Positions 42,809 to 48,636 of a stretch of 48,636 nt of DNA are shown in pieces (position 1 is the stretch's first letter; the number at the start of each line of letters is the position of its first letter). The translations under genes and the position numbers were made by a program. The stretch spans positions 1 to 48,636 of the forward strand of contig CANDMV010000009.1 of NCBI GenBank assembly GCA_947385875.1, in the 5' to 3' direction. The notes beneath the pieces were generated by a model that was not told where the DNA came from, searched no databases, and saw only the letters and a program-made list of their open reading frames with translations. This DNA comes from an uncultured Eubacterium sp. Lineage in GTDB: Bacteria > Bacillota > Clostridia > Lachnospirales > Lachnospiraceae.

Positions 42809-45800
42809 ATGCAAAGAAAATATTCATATGCACGTAAATATGGAATCAGCAGTGTTCTTAAAAAAATGATAGATAAATATGATAGCAGGAATGAACAGGC
42901 ATTCGGACAGCTGCGGAATGATCGTGATGACATATTTTTTAACAGCAGACCGGTTCTATATATCATGCGCGAACTATTATCTTATACAAGTCTGCCGTCT
43001 GCAAATAGAAAAATGAATGTTTTAAACGATGAATACCGCAGATATTGTGAAAGTCATAGGAATGCAGACTTTCAAATAGAAGAGTTGTTTCAGGAGGGAT
43101 GGTTAAGCAGGCGGATTGATGAATGGAGCTTTTCTTTTGAATATGGCCTGCGTAGGCTGGATACGAAGCATGAGAAGCTGCATACAAAGCAGATCGTCGG
43201 TTTTTTGAAAAAATTACGGAAAAAATTGAATCGAGAATCAAAGCTTTTAAAAGTGAATATTGCATCAAAAAATTTACAAAGATTTTTGGAACAATGCAGT
43301 GTAAATGATAAATGGCTTTTAAAACACGAAATTCTTTGTCAGAAGCGGGGAGAGTATTATATAAATCCTTTCTCTGAGGTCTGGAAGAAATATGGAGATA
43401 TGGTTATTTCCGAGTATATAAACAGCCGGGTAGAAAAGGAACAGTTATTTGAACGATGGATGGATTTGGCGGCTGCTTTCCCACGGTGCCGGATGACAAA
43501 TCTTCGATTCAATGATTTGGAATTGCTATATGACTCCTGCCTTGCCTATCTGGAACGGGAAACAGGAACATGGGAAGAGCAGGAGACATGTTTTTTGGTA
43601 TTTATCAGCATAGAGCAGGGAAATCTTAATTCAGGGACAGATGGATGCATGGATATAGATTCGGACAGGTATCATACGTGGGAGCGGCGCTGTTCTATTT
43701 GGCATCAGTATCAGTATCTGTATGGTACCCGGCAGGACATAGCATTTCGATTTTGTATAGAAAGGTATTACGATGTTTCCAGAGAATTGACTGCAAGATT
43801 TAGAAAGCTTTTGAAGGTTCCGGCTTATTATATAGACTTTTTTTGTGTCTGTACAAGGGGAAACATTGCAATTTTTGCAGACTGTATCGAGGAGAACGGA
43901 ATCCAATATGAAGCTATTGTATCGATACACAAATGGCTGCTGCATGATGCTTCGAATTTTGGCAAAGTCAGTATGGAAGACCTGCATCAGTTTGGTGTAT
44001 GTGTACAAGATGTACTTTATAACGATGTCTTCCTGTCATTGAAGGATTCGGACAGAGACAGATATGAGCTTTTTATAAATTGGATGCTGTATTTATATGA
44101 ATATGAGCGAAGGCATTTACTGGATCTTCGTGGAATGGGTTATCAAAACAGAAAAAAGGGAGATTTATATCAGGGAATATTAGAATGGATTTGTAAGGAA
44201 CTGATTCCAGCGCCCCATAAAGCAGAATCATTGTTAAGCGTACTTGAGGAACGAATACTGAGCTGTAAAGATGAGAAGGTGCATTCTTATTATGGAATGG
44301 CACTGGATGCAGCAGGGGTGTGCAGAGATAGCGTATTGATAGATCAGGAGCAGATTGCGAAGACATTTTTAAATATCTTTCTGGTCTGGTGTGAGAAAGT
44401 AAGAAGAAATGATATATCGGTTTTTGGCATTGACTGGGATCTGTTTGATAAAGATGTCTGGGGTGATCTGATTGCCGTTTATAATGAGGAGTTTTTTGAA
44501 AAATTTCTATGCGCTTATGAAGGTTTTAAAAATGATTTATGGGAAGGCGATAAAGATGTGAAATCCCTTCAGGGCGGTAAGCTGTTTTTGATCTATTGCT
44601 ATATAGCATCGTTTTCTTTGGTGCGTTTTCGCAATGTATTGTCTCAAGAGCTGGGGATTCGCATGGAGAGTATCTTATCACAGGATTATCTTGCGCTTCA
44701 TAAAAAGTTTCGGTTTTTTACAGGGGATCATATCGACCATTGGTATGCACAGAAAGTAGTGAAAGAGTGCATGAAGACCCTTCTTGTCATTTCAGATGGG
44801 GGAAGGGAGGAATTTGCAAAAGGCCTGCGGCCCTTAAAGTCGCCGGATCTGCTGTTCTGGGACGGCTGCGCAGATAGTGAAATCATTCGCAGGGCGTACA
44901 TGGATGTGCTGTCGGATATGGACAAAGAGGTAATAAATAAAGCGGTTTATTCAGTACCAATGTATATACAAATGGCGGAACAAATTTTCAGGCTGTCCTT
45001 TGAGCTTATAAAGAATAACAGTCCAAAGGATAAGAAGCTGCTGGATAAGCTTGCAGGGGCAGCAGAGATGCTTTTGGAAGTATTAGAAGGATTGAAAGGG
45101 AATCCTTATGTAGAGAAAAATCAGGCATGGATGAAGACAGCCAGATGCAGGCTGCTGATGCTTCAGGGTAAAGAATCGGAGGTGCTTTCCGGAGGGAATA
45201 AGTTTTACAAAGGCATTATTTATATGAATTCTGATGATTATGATAAGATCAGGAAAGCGGAGGAGATTTTTTCCGGATTATTTGAAAGGCAATCTGTAAG
45301 CGGAACGATCAACTATTTAATTACATTAGCAGTGCTCATATTAAAGGGAAATAAAGAACAGCGGGATGTCAGGCAGGATTTGGAAAGATTTGAAATGGTA
45401 AAGAAGTATATGATCTCTAACTGGGATATTTTTCCCGATGGGAAAGAGTATGTTTTTTATTATGCCCTGCTTGTTGATATGGAATTGGGAGACAGAGCTG
45501 ATGCATGGCATATGGAACAGCTCTTAAAGCATGATAAACAGTATGAAAATATCATCTGCAATCCTGATATTGCAAAAGCGCTGGTTTCCTTTTATGCGTT
45601 GGAGAATGAGGAAAGTCTGGCGGAGAACGTGATCGAAATATACGATAAGCATGGGGAAGTGAGAACGGCGAATGAGCTATGGAAGCTTCTGAAAGACAAA
45701 AGCCGGCAGCATGGAGGGAATAGAGGAGGTCTTGCACAGAGTCCTGGGATAAGCCTGAATGATGCATATGATAAAGAGCTGCTGAAGCATGTCATGAATC

Positions 45801-46516
45801 TGGTGAAAGGGAGTGAGATGGATATTCAGGCATATGTTATGCTCCCAAAGGCAAGAGAGGTGGAAAAAAATGAATATAAGAAATATGAGAGTGACAGACT
45901 TAGCGGAATTGCGGTGGTACATATTTTACATATGATTTTTCAGGCAGTCTGCAAGCTTCAGGAGTATAAATACGATTTCCTGAAAAATGGGAGTATGGCT
46001 CGTGAAGATACTTATAATCGGTTTTTTATGCGCTTATTCAATGATATGAACAGCCTGACTGGATATGTGATGTGCGATCAGTCTCAGGGAGGCAAAACAG
46101 GGAATAAATATCAAAATGGCGAGATGGTTCCGGGCGAGCGGGATCATATATTGAAATTTGATAATCAGGAAATCATGCTGATAGAGGGAATCCGTCAAAA
46201 TAGAAAATATATTATAAAAAAATCCGTTGCGGAACATATCAATAAGCTGGAAAATTATAATGCTTCCGGAATGAGTCTGGCGCTGATTTTGATTTATGCG
46301 GGATTTGATGAAATGGACCAGCAATGGGAAAAATATATTTCACTGTTGGAGACATATCAGGGACAGGGAAGTTATGGTATGATATCTATAGAAAAAATTT
46401 TTCTATGGAAGGATGCAGGGCTGAATCCTCCGAATCATTTTATATGCAGAACGCATCACAAATATCAGTCGGGTTATGAGGTATTTACTTATCATATAAT
46501 GGTTAGAATGAAGTAA
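42809..46516 (+). CDS. Very large protein of unknown function (1235 aa)
   Basis: No family recognised. The protein is soluble-looking, without signal peptide or TM, and overwhelmingly helical with many W/Y/R/K residues. The segment ~800-1010 looks TPR-like (alternating KAEEIFSGLFERQSVSGTIN-type helices). The last ~140 residues (PGERDHILKFDNQEIMLIEG, HINKLENYNASGMSLALILI and onward) resemble a C-terminal domain seen in large accessory-region proteins. The spaced Asp and Glu there could be nuclease-like, but this is weak. ATG 42809 is preferred: AAAGGAA lies 8 bases upstream. An earlier in-frame ATG at 42776 falls at the edge of the terminator hairpin. Its place after the DUF4062/HD-GHKL region and before an integrative element suggests accessory or defence function; inferred. 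Confidence 0.75.
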   Translation: MQRKYSYARKYGISSVLKKMIDKYDSRNEQAFGQLRNDRDDIFFNSRPVLYIMRELLSYTSLPSANRKMNVLNDEYRRYCESHRNADFQIEELFQEGWLSRRIDEWSFSFEYGLRRLDTKHEKLHTKQIVGFLKKLRKKLNRESKLLKVNIASKNLQRFLEQCSVNDKWLLKHEILCQKRGEYYINPFSEVWKKYGDMVISEYINSRVEKEQLFERWMDLAAAFPRCRMTNLRFNDLELLYDSCLAYLERETGTWEEQETCFLVFISIEQGNLNSGTDGCMDIDSDRYHTWERRCSIWHQYQYLYGTRQDIAFRFCIERYYDVSRELTARFRKLLKVPAYYIDFFCVCTRGNIAIFADCIEENGIQYEAIVSIHKWLLHDASNFGKVSMEDLHQFGVCVQDVLYNDVFLSLKDSDRDRYELFINWMLYLYEYERRHLLDLRGMGYQNRKKGDLYQGILEWICKELIPAPHKAESLLSVLEERILSCKDEKVHSYYGMALDAAGVCRDSVLIDQEQIAKTFLNIFLVWCEKVRRNDISVFGIDWDLFDKDVWGDLIAVYNEEFFEKFLCAYEGFKNDLWEGDKDVKSLQGGKLFLIYCYIASFSLVRFRNVLSQELGIRMESILSQDYLALHKKFRFFTGDHIDHWYAQKVVKECMKTLLVISDGGREEFAKGLRPLKSPDLLFWDGCADSEIIRRAYMDVLSDMDKEVINKAVYSVPMYIQMAEQIFRLSFELIKNNSPKDKKLLDKLAGAAEMLLEVLEGLKGNPYVEKNQAWMKTARCRLLMLQGKESEVLSGGNKFYKGIIYMNSDDYDKIRKAEEIFSGLFERQSVSGTINYLITLAVLILKGNKEQRDVRQDLERFEMVKKYMISNWDIFPDGKEYVFYYALLVDMELGDRADAWHMEQLLKHDKQYENIICNPDIAKALVSFYALENEESLAENVIEIYDKHGEVRTANELWKLLKDKSRQHGGNRGGLAQSPGISLNDAYDKELLKHVMNLVKGSEMDIQAYVMLPKAREVEKNEYKKYESDRLSGIAVVHILHMIFQAVCKLQEYKYDFLKNGSMAREDTYNRFFMRLFNDMNSLTGYVMCDQSQGGKTGNKYQNGEMVPGERDHILKFDNQEIMLIEGIRQNRKYIIKKSVAEHINKLENYNASGMSLALILIYAGFDEMDQQWEKYISLLETYQGQGSYGMISIEKIFLWKDAGLNPPNHFICRTHHKYQSGYEVFTYHIMVRMK

Positions 46517-46568
46517 CCATGAGGGGCTTTAAGTTGATATCTAATTTCCCGACAATGAAAAGCCTTAA

Positions 46569-46667
46569 CTGATTTTAGAACCGGAAAAGCCCGAAAATAA
46601 AGGAAAGTTTGTTGTTACACTGCTGCCGGAATGGCGGTTTTATCTCAAATTTATCTCAATTCAATAG
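46569..46667 (+). pseudogene. Short C-terminal coding remnant
   Basis: After a stop at 46566, a frame reads LILEPEKPENKGKFVVTLLP and then EWRFYLKFISIQ before TAG at 46665-46667. The composition is clearly protein-like, but there is no start codon. It is probably the tail of a gene broken at the element boundary. Family not recognised. Confidence 0.4.
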
Positions 46668-46683
46668 AGTTTTAAAGTAAAAA

Positions 46684-46723
46684 GCGCCCGATACTTTAAT
46701 TGGTATTGGGCGCATTGTTTTTT
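46684..46723. terminator. Strong intrinsic terminator, likely bidirectional
   Basis: Stem GCGCCCGATAC/GTATTGGGCGC (11 bp, one G-U) at 46684-46694 and 46703-46713, followed by ATTGTTTTTT. On the other side AAAGTAAAAA gives a U-tract for the minus-strand XRE gene, whose stop is at 46738. Confidence 0.85.
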
Positions 46724-46737
46724 GTTATTAGATGCTA

Positions 46738-47427
46738 CTATTCTTGTTTTAATAATTTGCAATATTCCTCATACTCATACTTAGTAGCTAATTGCTTTTT
46801 ATATTCATCAAGAAACTTTTGAAAAATAAAGGTTTCCTTATATCCGAAGCTTCGTATACGGCTATACCATATTTCTAAATCTTTTTCACAATAATTGACT
46901 TGAACCATAAAGGCTTTTTTATCTTTTATGGTTTCAGTTTCAGAATCCATTTTTAAAAAATTAAGGTATCTTTTAACGTCTTTTCTAAAATTATCAAAAT
47001 CACATTCTAAAAAATATAAAGCATTTTTTTCGTATTCTTGATATGCTTGGGACGATATAAACGAGTCTATTATATCCCTACCATTTTCTCTATTAGATAG
47101 AATGTTTATGCTTTGTTCTGAAAGACCTGTTTTTCTAGAAATATAGTGGTTATCAACGCTTCTACAATCAGAATGGCATAGTAAATAATCTGTAGAAACA
47201 CCATATATTTCAGATAAGTAAAGAAGATTATCGTATTCAATGGCAGGATAGTAAAAAGTATCATCTTTTGTGTATTTACCAACTTCCCATTCTCTATATG
47301 TTTTTGTGGTTACTTTTATTTTCTTTGAAATGTCCTCTTGTGTGTATCCAGCAGAGATGCGTAAATCTTTTAACCTTTCTGCAATTTTTTTTTGTATCGA
47401 TAAAGGTAATTTATTACTTGTTTTCAT
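46738..47427 (-). CDS. XRE-family repressor-like regulator of an integrative element (229 aa)
   Basis: An N-terminal Cro/C1-type HTH (residues ~11-70: AERLKDLRISAGYTQEDISK, then KIKVTTKTYREWEVG), followed by YGVSTDYLL, the typical end of a DNA-binding domain. The rest (~150 residues) is a helical, ligand- or oligomerisation-type region as in phage/ICE repressors of this size. ATG 47427 has AAGGAG 8 bases upstream. It is divergent from the small HTH genes to the right, the classical layout of an element's lysogeny/transfer switch. It ends at a shared bidirectional terminator. Confidence 0.88.
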   Translation of the reverse strand: MKTSNKLPLSIQKKIAERLKDLRISAGYTQEDISKKIKVTTKTYREWEVGKYTKDDTFYYPAIEYDNLLYLSEIYGVSTDYLLCHSDCRSVDNHYISRKTGLSEQSINILSNRENGRDIIDSFISSQAYQEYEKNALYFLECDFDNFRKDVKRYLNFLKMDSETETIKDKKAFMVQVNYCEKDLEIWYSRIRSFGYKETFIFQKFLDEYKKQLATKYEYEEYCKLLKQE

Positions 47428-47462
47428 CTAAAACGCTCCTTAAATAAGTGGATTATGGGGAA

Positions 47463-47491
47463 TTGATTACTTGATATGACTATTTTATAAT
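47463..47491 (+). promoter_or_regulatory. SigA promoter for the rightward element genes
   Basis: TTGATT (47463-47468), a 17-bp spacer and a perfect TATAAT (47486-47491). The spacer contains TTGATTACTTGATA, a direct repeat of TTGAT that could be an operator half-site pair for the divergent XRE repressor. Confidence 0.7.
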
Positions 47492-47540
47492 AGATACATA
47501 GCAAAGTCAAGTTGTTGTTGTGTAACGGAAAGGAGATAAT

Positions 47541-47702
47541 ATGGCAAATATTGAAATTAAGACAGCCCTAAAAGAAGTAAGGGTTTATCAATGGGAAGTT
47601 GCAAAATTCTTGAATATCGGAGAGAGCGTTTTATCTCGGATGATGCGGCAGGAATTACAGCCGGAGAAAAAAGAAGAGATTTTCAGGCAATCGACCAGAT
47701 AA
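47541..47702 (+). CDS. Small helix-turn-helix protein, 3' end frameshifted (53 aa as read)
   Basis: ATG 47541 follows AAAGGAGATAAT. The protein MANIEIKTALKEVRVYQWEV, then AKFLNIGESVLSRMMRQEL, is a small HTH seen right after repressors in Firmicutes integrative elements. As read it ends FRQSTR. With one extra T in the TTTT at 47682-47685 or so, the frame would continue as F-Q-A-I-D-Q-I-K-R-T-Q-A-N-I-E-K to a TAA at 47729-47731, the expected family tail. So either a one-base deletion or a sequencing error is present; the HTH itself is intact. Confidence 0.75.
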   Translation: MANIEIKTALKEVRVYQWEVAKFLNIGESVLSRMMRQELQPEKKEEIFRQSTR

Positions 47703-47738
47703 AGAGAACACAAGCGAATATTGAGAAATAAAACAATA

Positions 47739-47836
47739 TTTTTACAGTATTTTTGCAGTTTTTTTGTGAAAGATTTATGGCAGTTTTTTGATAGTTTTAA
47801 GGAACTTTTTAGACACTTTTTAGATACTTTTTAGAT
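47739..47836 (+). repeat. Phased T-tracts (curved DNA) ending in three 11-bp tandem repeats
   Basis: T-runs begin at about 47739, 47750, 47759, 47774, 47784, 47795, 47806, 47817 and 47828: nine tracts at about one helical turn each. The last three are tandem units ACTTTTTAGAY (47804-47814, 47815-47825, 47826-47836). Such phasing predicts strong intrinsic curvature. The place, between two regulatory genes of the element, suits a promoter, an excision site or a replication/transfer origin. Confidence 0.75.
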
Positions 47837-47917
47837 ATGTTCTTTCTGCTAAAGCTAGTATACCATGAAAGCATAAAGAAACCCAATAACAAACAATAAA
47901 AGAAAGGTGATTTTTAT

Positions 47918-48121
47918 ATGAAGAGCAGGTTAGTTAGATCAGAATTAGGAATTGATGTTAAAACGGGCAGAATAGAGCAGGCATGCCAACGTTACGGAGT
48001 TGGAAGAAATACCATGCGGCAGATTGCCGAGGATGCAAATGCTGTTATAAGAATCGGGCGTAACTATTTAATTGACTTTCCCAAAGTTGATAAGTACATG
48101 GATGCTTTATCAGGTGAGTAA
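47918..48121 (+). CDS. Small excisionase/DUF6462-like DNA-binding protein (67 aa)
   Basis: MKSRLVRSELGIDVKTGRIE, then QACQRYGVGRNTMRQIAEDA and AVIRIGRNYLIDFPKVDKYM. The arrangement of a helix-turn-helix followed by a winged beta-hairpin (IRIGRNYLID) is that of excisionase-like MerR-fold proteins common in ICEs. AAGAAAGGTGATTTTTAT precedes the ATG. Probably takes part in excision or in control of the downstream replication/transfer genes. Confidence 0.85.
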   Translation: MKSRLVRSELGIDVKTGRIEQACQRYGVGRNTMRQIAEDANAVIRIGRNYLIDFPKVDKYMDALSGE

Positions 48122-48148
48122 TGATATCAAATGTAACAATGAAAAATA

Positions 48149-48231
48149 CCCTCCAAAGTGCTGCAACACTAAAGAGGGCAGAGCATAGCCGGAGCCATGT
48201 TTTGATACAACATGATTATACCGCATCCGGC
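48149..48231 (+). other. Structured leader before the next element gene
   Basis: First hairpin: CCCTC and AGTG pair with CACT and GAGGG around an internal loop (48149-48178). Second structure: outer arms GCCGGA (48188-48193) and TCCGGC (48226-48231) enclose CATGTT/AACATG (48196-48214). The ribosome site GGAAAGG starts directly after the outer arm, so folding could affect translation of the 48248 gene. Confidence 0.45.
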
Positions 48232-48247
48232 GGAAAGGAACAAGGTA

Positions 48248-48586
48248 ATGTCAGAAAAAAATTCACAACAAAATAATAATGGTTTGTCTGAAAAGAGTTG
48301 TTTCCCGATTATGGATATACTGCCAGTCGGAAAGGAAAATGCTATATCAACTGCTGATTTAGTAAAGATAACCGGGTGTACTTCGCCAAGGGATTTGCAG
48401 GAGCGGATTGCATTGGAGCGTAATGCAGGGGCGGTTATATGCAGCGGTTCGGGAAGCGGATATTGGAGGGCGAAGAACAGGCAGGAGCTTTTAGAATTTG
48501 TCCATTGTATGGATGCAAGGGCGAAAAATACACTTGCGGCAACCAGAAGCGCAAAAAGAGCCTTGCAAATTATGGAGGGGCAATGA
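48248..48586 (+). CDS. Integrative-element protein of unknown function (112 aa)
   Basis: MSEKNSQQNNNGLSEKSCFP followed by IMDILPVGKENAISTADLVK, TGCTSPRDLQERIALERNAG and YWRAKNRQELLEFVHCMDAR. The middle looks like a winged-helix (DLVKITGCTSPRDLQERI, then the GSGSGYW wing) and the end is a helical tail. This type is common next to excisionase-like genes in Lachnospiraceae elements. ATG 48248 follows GGAAAGGAACAAGGTA; an upstream in-frame ATG at 48212 lies within the hairpin. It overlaps the next start as ATGA. Confidence 0.8.
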   Translation: MSEKNSQQNNNGLSEKSCFPIMDILPVGKENAISTADLVKITGCTSPRDLQERIALERNAGAVICSGSGSGYWRAKNRQELLEFVHCMDARAKNTLAATRSAKRALQIMEGQ

Positions 48587-48636
48587 GCGGTCTCGGAAAC
48601 TCAATAGCGAACAGTCAGGAAGGGGTACGTTTTCAG
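48583..48636 (+). CDS. Start of a further element gene, cut by the window end
   Basis: ATG 48583 overlaps the preceding stop as ATGA, with GGAGGGGC just upstream. Only 18 codons are visible (MSGLGNSIANSQEGVRFQ) and the frame stays open to the end. Too short to identify; a replication or mobilisation protein is usual in this place. Confidence 0.55.
   Translation, partial: MSGLGNSIANSQEGVRFQ

Noticed and set aside
47804..47836. 11-bp tandem units as a CRISPR or tRNA-related feature
   Set aside because: Too short, without spacers or a cloverleaf; phasing with upstream T-tracts points to DNA curvature.

Overview
The window looks like a contig from a gut-type Clostridia, most likely Lachnospiraceae. 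The evidence is strong AGGAGG-type ribosome binding sites, BspA-type LRR and InlB-type (Listeria-Bacteroides) repeat surface proteins, Wzm/Wzt export genes without a sugar-binding tail, and a typical Firmicutes integrative-element edge. The genus cannot be told from this sequence. Positions 1-34 are not biological: they are exactly the Illumina TruSeq read-2 adapter, so the first gene is a contig-edge fragment with a false start.

Layout. (A) 35-9646: two large secreted proteins, one truncated at 5' and one with a probable -1 frameshift near its 3' end, followed by a MalT/LuxR-type regulator with an N-terminal P-loop NTPase. (B) 9764-10321: a Uma2-family nuclease gene on the minus strand, separated from the regulator by a long hairpin. 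(C) 10322-11152: a very AT-rich gene-free stretch carrying two 25-bp near-palindromes that are inverted copies of each other (23/25) and lie 280 bp apart, just ahead of a glycan operon. (D) 11153-32158: a cell-surface polysaccharide locus, all on the plus strand and mostly overlapping or closely spaced. It holds an XRE regulator, Wzm, Wzt, a DUF4422-GT2 fusion, WbqC, two DegT-fold proteins, an ATP-grasp/HAD fusion, GT2 enzymes, two N-terminal-SPASM radical-SAM paralogues (one has lost its cluster cysteines), a GT-C/YfhO-like membrane protein, GtrA, a GDPD/HAD/nucleotidyltransferase/cupin/nucleotidyltransferase cassette, and a polysaccharide pyruvyl transferase. Gene remnants lie between 22.2 and 22.8 kb.

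(E) 32191-46516: an accessory region. A minus-strand pair (a DUF4062 TIR-like protein, and a 1078-residue HD plus Hsp90-type GHKL ATPase protein) looks like a candidate defence module. Then come a DUF6273-like lipoprotein, a frameshifted vWA/lipase/InlB-repeat surface protein, and a 1235-residue protein of unknown function. (F) 46569-48636: the edge of an integrative element, with a repressor divergent from small HTH proteins, nine T-tracts in helical phase, and structured leaders. No integrase is in the window.

The most notable non-coding signal is a 31-bp perfect palindrome beginning GTAA, present at 29361 and 37073. Each copy is flanked by its own 8-bp direct repeat, which looks like a minimal IS66-type mobile element with target-site duplications. 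One copy sits inside the T-run of a terminator. A second repeat family with 11-bp inverted arms and a 31-nt spacer occurs at 22131 and 37194. A third hairpin family, terminator-like, occurs at 32191 and 42735. I saw no rRNA, tRNA or CRISPR array.
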